A DNA stretch of 64,000 bases from an uncultured Bacteroidales bacterium (lineage in GTDB: Bacteria > Bacteroidota > Bacteroidia > Bacteroidales > UBA932). The stretch lies in assembly GCA_900318445.1 (NCBI GenBank), contig ONKO01000010.1, forward strand, positions 62,001 to 126,000, read 5' to 3'. A model generated the notes under the pieces. The model did no database searches. It was not told the DNA's origin and saw only the letters and a list, made by a program, of their open reading frames with translations. Made by a program: the position numbers and the translations under genes. Every line of letters starts with the position of its first letter. The stretch's first letter is position 1. Positions 26,333 to 33,937 of this stretch are shown one piece after another.

Positions 26333-26370
26333 AAAAAAACAGCCGACGACCGCTTCCGGCCGTCGTGCTT
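26333..26370 (-). terminator. Terminator-like hairpin in greA leader
   Basis: On the minus strand a GC-rich stem (26344-26351 with 26358-26365, one G-U pair, extended past a bulge by 26341-26343/26367-26369) is followed at once by T7 (26333-26339). It lies between the -7 element at 26381-26388 and the greA ATG at 26306, so it can act as an attenuator; it could also end transcripts from the transposase operon. Confidence 0.75.
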
Positions 26371-26380
26371 TATGTCTTCG

Positions 26381-26388
26381 CAAAGATA
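26381..26388 (-). promoter_or_regulatory. -7 element of greA operon
   Basis: Minus-strand TATCTTTG. Transcription would start near 26375, only a few bases before the terminator-like hairpin. Confidence 0.6.
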
Positions 26389-26452
26389 GGAAATTAATTT
26401 GAAAAAAACTATTTCCGGTTGTCAATGACTAAAATGTCGGGGAATAAGTTCC

Positions 26453-26613
26453 GTCGCAGGTCGGTGGCTGCTTCGTCGCAGGTCCGCGTTTTCTTCACGA
26501 ACTGCGACGCAAATCGGCCATCGGCTCGTCATGGCGTCGCAGGTCGGCCGATTTTTGCACACCTGCGACGTTTTGCTTGCTCACCTGCGACGGTGCAGCC
26601 CCGCACCTGCGAC
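26453..26613. repeat. GTCGCAGG repeat array A
   Basis: GTCGCAGG starts at 26453, 26475 and 26536; the inverse form CCTGCGAC starts at 26562, 26584 and 26606 (CTGCGAC also at 26502). Outer units are exactly 22 bp apart. It begins 17 bases beyond the transposase stop codon. With the greA promoter and hairpin this accounts for the 324-base gap between greA and the transposase gene. Confidence 0.92.
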
Positions 26614-26630
26614 AGTGCGCCCCCGCACAC

Positions 26631-27584
26631 CTACTGCCCACAGTCACCCGAATGCTGCACGGGGCGTCGCCGGGGAAGCAGACTGGCCACCGTATCCCTG
26701 GGCAGTTGGAGGCAGCGGGAGAGTTGCGGAATGGTCGTCCGGTAGGATCTGTACAGGTAAGGCAGCAGGTAGGACTTCTGTTCCGGGGACAGTTCTATCA
26801 CCGTTTTGCCGTACCATTTGTCGGCGAGACGGGTGATGACGGCAAGCATTTCGGCATCGGCGTGCTTCTCACGGCCACTGAGTACCAGCATCTGTTGCAT
26901 CTCGGAGGGATTGACCGAGCCAATGGTCTTCAGAAAGAAAGCCTGATCATTGTCAAAGGCGCTTTCCAGGTACTGCCAGTCGCAGGCGCTGGCGGGTTCA
27001 ATGCCGTAATCTGCATTGAGCACCCAGGGAACGGAAGAAAGGTCTTCGTGTGTATGGAAGATGGCCTCACGGTCGCGGCGGGGTAAATCGGCCACTCGAT
27101 AGACGCCGCCTTGGCATCGGCCTCCGGAGAACATGCCGCGGTAGGACGACCAGCGATAATCCTCTACCCGCATGCCGGTATCCGCTGTATTGCGGGGGAT
27201 GTAGGCCAGGGCGTTCCGGACATACCAGTTGTTATCCAGGTATTTGACACAGATATCGGATCGGCTCAGGATTCCCCTCTCGTTGTATTTCCAGCTCAGG
27301 TACTGAGAGTGGTGCTTCTTGATGAACTCCCCTACTTTTTGGGCCGATGGCATCCCGGGAGCCAGCACCGCGATATGCCCGTGATTGGACATGGCAATCT
27401 CGGAAATCACCCGGCAGTCATTCTTCCAGGCGCCAAGGTAAAATGACTTCTGAAGATGGTCATAGTCTTCGTCATCCCGGCACAGCATCACCTTTTCCAT
27501 ACCCTCCAGACTGATATGAAACGGATGCATCTGGACAATGGTGCCATTTTTCAAGGGACGGCTGACAATTCTCTGAAAGGCCAT
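26631..27584 (-). CDS. REP-associated tyrosine transposase (RAYT-like)
   Basis: 317 aa HUH single-strand nuclease of the IS200/RAYT superfamily (Y1_Tnp). The metal-binding motif is AMSNHGHIAVL (His68, His70). A catalytic tyrosine candidate lies in NWYVRNALAYIPRN (Y121 or Y128), followed by DYRWSSYRGMF, a hallmark of RAYTs. Residues about 230-310 add a helical C-terminal domain with HTH character (TTIPQLSRCLQLPRDTVASLL) that could bind the flanking repeats. RAYTs usually occur as single copies next to REP sequences rather than as typical insertion sequences, as seen here. It follows the unknown gene by 2 bases and was probably transcribed with it. Confidence 0.88.
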   Translation of the reverse strand: MAFQRIVSRPLKNGTIVQMHPFHISLEGMEKVMLCRDDEDYDHLQKSFYLGAWKNDCRVISEIAMSNHGHIAVLAPGMPSAQKVGEFIKKHHSQYLSWKYNERGILSRSDICVKYLDNNWYVRNALAYIPRNTADTGMRVEDYRWSSYRGMFSGGRCQGGVYRVADLPRRDREAIFHTHEDLSSVPWVLNADYGIEPASACDWQYLESAFDNDQAFFLKTIGSVNPSEMQQMLVLSGREKHADAEMLAVITRLADKWYGKTVIELSPEQKSYLLPYLYRSYRTTIPQLSRCLQLPRDTVASLLPRRRPVQHSGDCGQ

Positions 27585-27586
27585 AA

Positions 27587-28018
27587 TTAACTCTTTTGGG
27601 GAGAAATGGGGAACATGGCGGTCATCAAAGCTTCCGGACCGCCCATCTTGATAGGTCGAATCATCTTGGAAGGATCGAACCCGTATGGACGTTTCAGCTT
27701 GGATGAAAACTTTTCGTAGTGAGGAATATAATCGAACATCAGGGAGTACCAGAGCTGCTCGGCGTGATCGTACGGCTGAGCACAGGAAATGATTTCACCC
27801 ATGGAAAGGATGCGAATCGCCTTGCTGGGATTCTGGTTTTTGTTGTTCCACACTTCAGTAATCATGGAGCGGATGGTACGCCGATGCAAATCATCCATCT
27901 CGAAAGCATAGCGGGAAAAATCCGCTGGCGGATTATCTACATTGTCTGCAAAACAAAAATCGGTGCTGAAATGCAGCAGGCCATCGTCGTCCATCAGGAC
28001 TTCAAGGAATTTTTTCAT
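27587..28018 (-). CDS. Unknown protein co-transcribed with the RAYT transposase
   Basis: 143 aa that I do not recognise. It is acidic at the N-terminus (VLMDDDGLLHFSTDFCF), has a mixed middle with DDLHRRTIRSMITEVW and ILSMGEIISCAQPYDHAEQLWYSL, and a basic, Pro/Met-rich C-terminus (KLKRPYGFDPSKMIRPIKMGG). No signal peptide, membrane helix or metal motif. It is the first gene of a two-gene unit: its stop is 2 bases before the transposase start, with a good promoter about 80 bases upstream. It might be an accessory factor of the transposase; this is inference from position only. Confidence 0.75.
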   Translation of the reverse strand: MKKFLEVLMDDDGLLHFSTDFCFADNVDNPPADFSRYAFEMDDLHRRTIRSMITEVWNNKNQNPSKAIRILSMGEIISCAQPYDHAEQLWYSLMFDYIPHYEKFSSKLKRPYGFDPSKMIRPIKMGGPEALMTAMFPISPQKS

Positions 28019-28096
28019 AACGGGCTTGATTAAAGGTTAAACGTTGGCCGATTGAAGTACTCGGCATAACGAGCACAGGAGGCCTTGCGCTCGTTA

Positions 28097-28131
28097 CAAA
28101 CATAGAAAAGAAGTTTTCCCATTCCAACAAA
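28097..28131 (-). promoter_or_regulatory. Promoter of the RAYT operon
   Basis: Minus-strand TTTG (28128-28131), a 23-base spacer and TATGTTTG (28097-28104). The leader before the start at 28018 is about 75 bases. Confidence 0.55.
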
Positions 28132-28252
28132 CGGCTAAAACATAGTGCGGTTTCAGGTGAATGTTTTTCTGTTTTGACCACATTTCAAAGAAATCGACCA
28201 CTTTTATGGTCGATTTGCAAATGTTTTTTATGCTTCGAAAGGGATTGGGGAT
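28132..28252. other. Intergenic segment with short stem-loop
   Basis: AT-richer than its surroundings. One perfect 10-bp stem-loop pairs 28191-28200 with 28207-28216. I see no gene. With the RAYT operon promoter and array B it makes up the 570-base gap between 28018 and ribF. Confidence 0.6.
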
Positions 28253-28569
28253 GTCGCAGGCCGGGGCCAAGGGTGTCGCAGGTCGGGGATTGGGGGTGTC
28301 GCAGGCCGGGGATTGGGGGTGTCGCAGGCCGGGGCCCAGGGGGTCGCAGGTCTACTAACAAAACGTCGCAGGTCCGCAAAAAACGGCTAACCCGCGACGC
28401 AATGGTGTACTGATGGCCGATTTGCGTCGCAGTTCAGAAGAAAAACGCAGACCTGCGACGTTCTGGGGCGTGACCTGCGACGTTCTGGGGCATGACCTGC
28501 GACGTTCCAGGGCATGACCTGCGACGTTCCGGGGCGTGACCAGCAACGTTCCGGGGCGTGACCAGCAAC
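28253..28569. repeat. GTCGCAGG repeat array B
   Basis: GTCGCAGG starts at 28253, 28275, 28298, 28321, 28343 and 28365 (22-23 bp spacing); after a palindromic centre the inverse CCTGCGAC starts at 28452, 28474, 28496 and 28518, with degenerate CCAGCAAC at 28540 and 28562, all exactly 22 bp apart. Spacers on the left are rich in GGGGATTGGGGG-like sequence, those on the right in GTTCTGGGGCGTGA-like sequence. It ends about 20 bases from the ribF stop codon. Confidence 0.93.
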
Positions 28570-28588
28570 GTTCTGGGCTGTAAGCAGA

Positions 28589-29713
28589 TTAGCGGGAGCA
28601 GGCGTCGCGGTCCAGGAGGAGCTGCGTGCGGAGGGCGTCCAGGGAGGGGAAACGGCGCTCGTCACGGATGCGGCGGAGGAAACGGAGGGTCAGGGGCAGG
28701 CCGTAGATGTCCTGGTCGAAGTCCAGGATGTGGGTCTCGATGGTGCGGGCCTTGCCGTCTACGGTAGGGCGCACGCCAATGTTGCACATGCCACGGTAAT
28801 GCTGGCCAAGGACCTCTACCTCAACGGCATAAACACCGTTCATGGGGACTAGCTTCAGGGGTTCGTACAGCTGCATGTTGGCCGTAGGGAAGCCGATGGT
28901 GCGGCCCATCTGGTTTCCGGAGACCACAACGCCGTGGAGCGGATAGGCGTAGCCCAGCATGGCATTCGCATCCTCCACTCTCCCCTCTCCCAGTGCCTTC
29001 CGGATCTGAGTGGAAGAAATAACCGGAGATTCTTCGCTTCGCTCAGAATGACAGCAAGAATGCGCGGCACTATCGCGCGTGGGGTTTGCGATGGCCGAAG
29101 GAATTTGGTTTTTCGCAAAGCCTTGCGAAAAATAAATTCCTTCGGCCGTGGGCCCGGAAGATTCTGACACCGAAACAGGGGTTTTGGTGTCAGAACCGCC
29201 CAAAACGTCGGGGGCTGTCGGGAGAGGGGTATTCCTCTCAAACCTGTGCCACCCTCGGCAACATAAGAGGGAGGGGCCCACGAAGTGGGAGGGGTCGGCG
29301 CAGCCGACGGTTTGAGAGGAATACCCCTCTTCCGACAGCTGTGCGCAGGTTTTCATATCAGAGCCGATACGGTTGTCATAGCCCATGACGACGAGCGTGG
29401 CGCCGTAGCGGTCCCGCAGCAGGGCCAGATAGTCGGAGGCCGTCATGGATGCGAACGCACGGGTGAAAGGCAGCACCTCAACGCGGTCTATCCCGCAGGA
29501 GAGGAGCAGCGCCTTCTTCTCCTCCATCGAGGAGAGGAGCCGGAAATCCCTTGCGTCCTGCTGCAGGACGGTACGCGGGTGCGGCCAGAATGTAACGACA
29601 ACGGCCTCCTCGCCCCTTTCCCGGGCCGAGGAGACCACTGTCTCAAGGACATGACGGTGCCCCAGATGGACACCGTCGAAAAAACCGGTTGTAATTACAG
29701 CCACTTCACGCAC
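28589..29713 (-). CDS. ribF: Bifunctional riboflavin kinase/FMN adenylyltransferase with in-frame insertion
   Basis: Makes FMN and FAD from riboflavin; 374 aa against about 310 usual. Residues 1-118 are the adenylyltransferase domain (TTGFFDGVHLGHRHVL, TFWPHPRTVL, VVMGYDNRIGSD). The KISSxxIR-like signature VISSTQIRKAL appears only at 231-241, after about 107 residues (124-230) of low-quality sequence containing ERNTPLP and CHSERSEESP, encoded by a palindromic repeat. About 30 native residues expected here seem to be missing. The riboflavin kinase domain follows intact (GRTIGFPTANMQL, GVYAVEVEV, HILDFDQDIYG). The frame is open, but adenylyltransferase activity may be affected. The start overlaps the glycogen operon's last gene by 19 bases. 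Confidence 0.88.
   Translation of the reverse strand: MREVAVITTGFFDGVHLGHRHVLETVVSSARERGEEAVVVTFWPHPRTVLQQDARDFRLLSSMEEKKALLLSCGIDRVEVLPFTRAFASMTASDYLALLRDRYGATLVVMGYDNRIGSDMKTCAQLSEEGYSSQTVGCADPSHFVGPSLLCCRGWHRFERNTPLPTAPDVLGGSDTKTPVSVSESSGPTAEGIYFSQGFAKNQIPSAIANPTRDSAAHSCCHSERSEESPVISSTQIRKALGEGRVEDANAMLGYAYPLHGVVVSGNQMGRTIGFPTANMQLYEPLKLVPMNGVYAVEVEVLGQHYRGMCNIGVRPTVDGKARTIETHILDFDQDIYGLPLTLRFLRRIRDERRFPSLDALRTQLLLDRDACSR
29024..29344. repeat. Palindromic element inserted in ribF
   Basis: Composite repeat inside the ribF frame. From left: a 26-base segment (28-53 of 29000) whose minus-strand frame encodes HSERSEES; hairpin 1 (29093-29147, 24 paired bases with a small internal loop); hairpin 2 (29162-29195, 15 pairs); hairpin 3 with 31-base arms (29214-29244 and 29309-29339) and one mismatch, enclosing G-rich sequence. 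Translation through the element stays open in the ribF frame. Confidence 0.85.
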
Positions 29714-32700
29714 TCAAAGCTCTGGCGGTGTGCCAGCAGCGGGTGCTTGGCGAAGGCACGGGCGCCCACCATGTAGGCACCGGTCTTCTCCGGCAGCACA
29801 TCTACCGAATACTTGGCCACACCATCCTGGAAGGATTCCACCTTGAAATCCTGCACCTCGACGATATGCAGTTTCCCGTGGGCATCCTGCTGCGAGAATA
29901 CAACCTCCAGACCCACCTCGTCCGGCGTGAGCGAACCCAGCGAGAGTTCCATCTCGGCATGGTACGGCGTATCCAGGCTGAGGTCGTAGTTGGTCACGGG
30001 CTCCGTGCGGGAAAGCTGGCGCACATTCTCCCACTCGCGGCGCACGCGGTTCTTCCAGGCAGCCAGTTCGCGGGCCTGAGCGAAGTCATCGGCCTTCACG
30101 GCATCGGCCCCCTTGGCCTGCGGTTCGTAATACTGATTGATGTAGTCTGTGAGCATGCGGTTGGTGGTGAAGTCACAGGCCACCTTGGCAATGGTATTCT
30201 TGATGTATCCCACCCACTCGCGGCTTCGGCCGGTGGTGCGGTCTACGTTGTAATAGGCAGGAGCAATGTCGTTCTCCAGAATCTGGTAGATGGTAGCGGC
30301 ATCCAGCTCGTTCTGGAAATTGTTGTCCTCATAGGCCTGCTCGATGGGCAGGGCCCAGCCGGCACCTTCCTTATAGCCTTCCACCCACCATCCGTCCAGC
30401 ACGGAGAAGTGCATGGTACCGTTCATCGCAGCCTTCTCTCCGGAAGTACCCGAAGCCTCCAGCGGACGCGTGGGGTTGTTCATCCACACATCCACGCCCT
30501 GGACCATGCGCTTGGCCAGCGTGATGTCGTATCCGGGCACGAACACGATCTTTCCGATGAAACGGGGATCCTTGGAAATATCCACAATCTGCTTGATGAG
30601 GTCCTGACCGGCCTTGTCGGCAGGGTGAGCCTTACCGGCAAAGAGGAACTGCACGGGCTGGGTGGGATTGTTCACAATCTTGTCCAGGTGGTCCAGGTCA
30701 CGGAACAGCAGCGTAGCACGCTTGTAGGTTGCAAAACGACGGGCAAAGCCAATGGTGAGGACGTCGTCCCGGAGATTTTCCAGGATGGTGACAATCTCCG
30801 TGGGGCTGTAGTGGTTACTGATTGCCTTGTCCTGCAGGCGCTCGCGCACAAAGTACATGAGCTTGGCCTTGAGGCCTTTCTTGATATACCAGACTTCTTC
30901 ATCGGAGACATTGTAAATACCCTCGAAGCAGGACTTATCATAGTGGTGCGTGGCGAACTCGGGGCCGAACACCCTCTCATGCACAGGCTTCCACTCCTTG
31001 GCGCACCACGTGGGATAGTGTACGCCGTTGGTCACATAGCTCACGAACAGTTCTTCGGGCAGATAGCCGGGATACATATGGGCGAAGATATCCTGCGACA
31101 CCTTCCCGTGCAGCATGGACACGCCGTTCACGTTCTGCGAGATATTGGCGGCGAGGTTACTCATGGAGAACTTCTCGTGCTCGTCCAGCGGGTTGTCCTT
31201 TCCGAGGGACATGAGGGTTTCCCAGTCCACCTTGAGACGGCCCGGATAGTGGCCGATATACTGACGCAGCATGCCCTCGTCAAAGGCGTCATGCCCGGCA
31301 GGAACCGGCGTATGGGTGGTGAACAGGGAGCTGGCGCGAACCACTTCCAGGGCCTCAGTGAAGTCCAGATTGTCATGTTCAATGTACTCGCGAAGGCGCT
31401 CCAGACCGGTAAAGGCAGCGTGGCCTTCGTTGCAGTGATAGACCTGCGGATCCAGGCCCAGCTTACGGAGCAGACGGATACCGCCCACACCCAGCAGGAG
31501 TTCCTGCTTGAGACGGTTCTCCCAGCTGCCGCCATACAGATGGTAAGTCACTTCGCGGTCCTCGGGCAGGTTGGCCTCATAGTCCGTATCCATCAGATAG
31601 AGGTCTGTACGGCCCACTTCCACCTTCCACACACGGGCGGTAAGGTTACGGCCGGGGAAAGCCACCGAGACGGTGAGCCAGCTTCCGTCCTCACCGAGGA
31701 CAGGAACGGCCGGGATCTTGGTGAAATCCTGGGCGTCATATCCGGCCACCTGATATCCCTGGGCCGAGAGCACCTGGTTGAAGTAGCCGTAGCGGTACAG
31801 CAGACCCACAGCCACCAGGTTGGTATTCATGTCAGAAGTTTCCTTGAGGTAGTCGCCGGCCAGGATACCCAGACCGCCGGAGTAAATCTTGAGGGAAGTA
31901 TCCAGGCCGTATTCCATACAGAAATAGGCCACCGAAGGATCCTTTCGCTCGTTTTTCGCTGCCATATATGCGTCGAACTCGTCCAGGACAGCCTTCATGC
32001 GGGCAAGGAAATCCTCATCCTTGGAAAGCTGCTGGAAGCGCTTGATGCTCACGGTATCCAGCACCACCAGCGGATTGTGGCCGCTCGTGTGCCAGATTTC
32101 GGGGTCGATGGACTTGAAGAGGCTCTTGGCACTCTGGTTCCAGCACCACCAGAGGTTCTTGGACAGTTTCTCCAGGCGGGACAGTTTCTCCGGCAGGTGA
32201 CGGGTCACGAGGATGCTTCGCCAGCTGGGGGTGTTCACGTCGGCTTTAAAGTATTGCATAGTTTTCTTTTGAGTTTTGTAAGAGTCGTGCCGGTCCTTGA
32301 TCTTGGCCAGGGCCAGGGAATACGCCTCCTGATAATACTGAATCTGATTTTCCCACAGGGCTATCTGAGCCACTTCGCGGGCGTTCTCCCGATACTCGTT
32401 CCGCTTGTCCAGTTCCAGGGAAGCCACTTCGCGGATACGTGCCGCCGTGCCGTCGACGACCTCGGAGTAGTTGGTGTCGTCTCTTTTAAGCACGGTAATG
32501 CCGGGATGCTTTTTCTTGTAATGCGATTCCACCCACATGCCAAAACCGGCCAGGGTGGTGGTGAGAGTGGGCACGCGGAATGCCAGCGCCTCCAGCGGCG
32601 TATAGCCCCACGGCTCATAGTAGGACGGGAACAGGGCCAGGTCCAGGCCACAGAGGAGATCATAGTAGCGCATGTTGAACACGCCGTCGTCCCCGTTCAG

Positions 32701-33933
32701 GTACGAAGGGATGAAATACACCTTCACCTTGTCGCCGATGGAATTGACAAGGCCCACTTCCCGCAGCCTTCCCGTGATGGTGTCGTACTCGGCATTCATC
32801 AGGACATGGGAAGTCTGGGTCTGGTAACTGGCACTGCCCTCTCCGGAAAGCTTGGCAACCAGTTCGCGGTCGGGGCCGTGATGGCCCGACGGGATCATGA
32901 TGAACGCCTGGATGCTGCGTCCCTCGTAGTCCGACCGGTTGATCTTGTTCAGGGCGTCGATAAACACATCGATACCCTTGTTGCGGTACTCGTAACGCCC
33001 GCCGATGCCGATGAACACGGCATTGGAAGGCACTTCCTCGGCACTCATGGCCGATGCCACCGCGATGAGGCGCTCACGGGCCGCGTCATGCAGCCGCATG
33101 TAGTCCTCGTCGGAGGCCGGAGTGAAACTGTTCTCGAAACCGTTGGGCGTAACGACATCCACGGGGCGCTCCAGGAACTGGGCGCACTCCCGGGCCGTAA
33201 TCTCGCTCACGGTCGTGAACACATCGGCATTCTGGGCCGATTTTTTCTCCAGCGAATAGATGGCCGTCACATTGTAGCGGCGGGCCATTTCGTCGCCGTT
33301 ATACTTGGCGATATCGTTATAGAGGGGCAGGTTGTTGCCCGCCAGGCATCGGCCCAACATGGTAGCGTGGGTGGTAAAGGCCGTCGCCACCGGGATGGCC
33401 GATTTCTTCAGATGCAGGATACCGGCACCCGTCTGCCACTCGTGGAACTGGGCCACCACCTTCTCGTCTCCCTTGAGGTTGTATTGATAGAAGCTCTCAA
33501 TCACGCGTCCGGCAAGGACGCCGAACACAGCCGATTCCTTGTAGTCCCAGTTTCCCGTGAGCGAGTCCACTCCGAAATCCCGCCACAGCGCGGCCAGGAA
33601 TTCATCGGCCTGGGGCAGGAACTGCTTGTAGTCTACCAGAATGGCCACGGGCTTGCCCGGAATGTTCCATCTGCCGATACGGAGACGGAGACCCTCCGCA
33701 AGCGCCTGCGCCTTCCACGAGCGGTACAGCATAGGGTCTTCCAGGAAATCGGGGTTGCCGACGCGGTGCATCCATACATCAGGGCCGATGAAAATGTGTC
33801 TCCGGCCCAGCTGGGACTGCTGATAGAGAGCCTTCGTAGCAATGACGGTATAGATACCGCCCACCTTGTTACATACCTCCCAACTAACTTCGAACAAATA
33901 GTCCGGTTGTAGATTCTTCTCTTTCTTAACCAT
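29695..33933 (-). CDS. GT3 glycogen synthase fused to alpha-glucan phosphorylase
   Basis: 1412 aa. Residues 1-558 resemble the eukaryote-type glycogen synthase family GT3 (FEVSWEVCNKVGGIYTVI at the N-terminus; SYYEPWGYTPLEALAFRVPTLTTTLAGFG as the C-terminal donor site). Residues 559-1412, starting at an internal Met (MQYFKADVNTPSW), match a complete alpha-glucan phosphorylase with a DUF3417 head (LSKNLWWCWN) and the pyridoxal-phosphate lysine region EASGTSGEKAAMNG. One chain thus carries a glucan-building and a glucan-degrading domain. Last glycogen gene before ribF; 4 bases follow the GH57 gene. Confidence 0.9.
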   Translation of the reverse strand: MVKKEKNLQPDYLFEVSWEVCNKVGGIYTVIATKALYQQSQLGRRHIFIGPDVWMHRVGNPDFLEDPMLYRSWKAQALAEGLRLRIGRWNIPGKPVAILVDYKQFLPQADEFLAALWRDFGVDSLTGNWDYKESAVFGVLAGRVIESFYQYNLKGDEKVVAQFHEWQTGAGILHLKKSAIPVATAFTTHATMLGRCLAGNNLPLYNDIAKYNGDEMARRYNVTAIYSLEKKSAQNADVFTTVSEITARECAQFLERPVDVVTPNGFENSFTPASDEDYMRLHDAARERLIAVASAMSAEEVPSNAVFIGIGGRYEYRNKGIDVFIDALNKINRSDYEGRSIQAFIMIPSGHHGPDRELVAKLSGEGSASYQTQTSHVLMNAEYDTITGRLREVGLVNSIGDKVKVYFIPSYLNGDDGVFNMRYYDLLCGLDLALFPSYYEPWGYTPLEALAFRVPTLTTTLAGFGMWVESHYKKKHPGITVLKRDDTNYSEVVDGTAARIREVASLELDKRNEYRENAREVAQIALWENQIQYYQEAYSLALAKIKDRHDSYKTQKKTMQYFKADVNTPSWRSILVTRHLPEKLSRLEKLSKNLWWCWNQSAKSLFKSIDPEIWHTSGHNPLVVLDTVSIKRFQQLSKDEDFLARMKAVLDEFDAYMAAKNERKDPSVAYFCMEYGLDTSLKIYSGGLGILAGDYLKETSDMNTNLVAVGLLYRYGYFNQVLSAQGYQVAGYDAQDFTKIPAVPVLGEDGSWLTVSVAFPGRNLTARVWKVEVGRTDLYLMDTDYEANLPEDREVTYHLYGGSWENRLKQELLLGVGGIRLLRKLGLDPQVYHCNEGHAAFTGLERLREYIEHDNLDFTEALEVVRASSLFTTHTPVPAGHDAFDEGMLRQYIGHYPGRLKVDWETLMSLGKDNPLDEHEKFSMSNLAANISQNVNGVSMLHGKVSQDIFAHMYPGYLPEELFVSYVTNGVHYPTWCAKEWKPVHERVFGPEFATHHYDKSCFEGIYNVSDEEVWYIKKGLKAKLMYFVRERLQDKAISNHYSPTEIVTILENLRDDVLTIGFARRFATYKRATLLFRDLDHLDKIVNNPTQPVQFLFAGKAHPADKAGQDLIKQIVDISKDPRFIGKIVFVPGYDITLAKRMVQGVDVWMNNPTRPLEASGTSGEKAAMNGTMHFSVLDGWWVEGYKEGAGWALPIEQAYEDNNFQNELDAATIYQILENDIAPAYYNVDRTTGRSREWVGYIKNTIAKVACDFTTNRMLTDYINQYYEPQAKGADAVKADDFAQARELAAWKNRVRREWENVRQLSRTEPVTNYDLSLDTPYHAEMELSLGSLTPDEVGLEVVFSQQDAHGKLHIVEVQDFKVESFQDGVAKYSVDVLPEKTGAYMVGARAFAKHPLLAHRQSFECVKWL

Positions 33934-33937
33934 TTAA

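Larger units (their letters stand above)
26453..28569. mobile_element. Putative RAYT element: two genes flanked by inverted repeat arrays
   Basis: Unit made of array A (26453-26613), a RAYT-type transposase gene, an unknown gene two bases upstream of it, and array B (28253-28569). Both arrays use the octamer GTCGCAGG at about 22-bp spacing. Each holds a 95-bp core (26475-26569 and 28365-28459) that is about 80% identical in opposite orientation, including 24 identical bases in the middle. This is the layout of REP/BIME sequences next to their RAYT. Boundaries are approximate and no target-site duplication could be established. Confidence 0.75.

Noticed and set aside
26631-27584. Ordinary IS200/IS605 insertion sequence
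   Set aside because: The RAYT-type DYRWSS motif, C-terminal extension, partner gene and dispersed repeat arrays fit a REP-associated transposase better than a typical IS with short end hairpins and tnpB.
28253-28569. Possible CRISPR array
   Set aside because: Units are 8 bases with 14-15-base spacers that resemble one another, orientation flips in the middle, and no cas genes are near.
29728-33912. 1394-codon open frame antisense to the GT3-phosphorylase fusion
   Set aside because: Same kind of antisense shadow; the minus strand encodes complete conserved domains.
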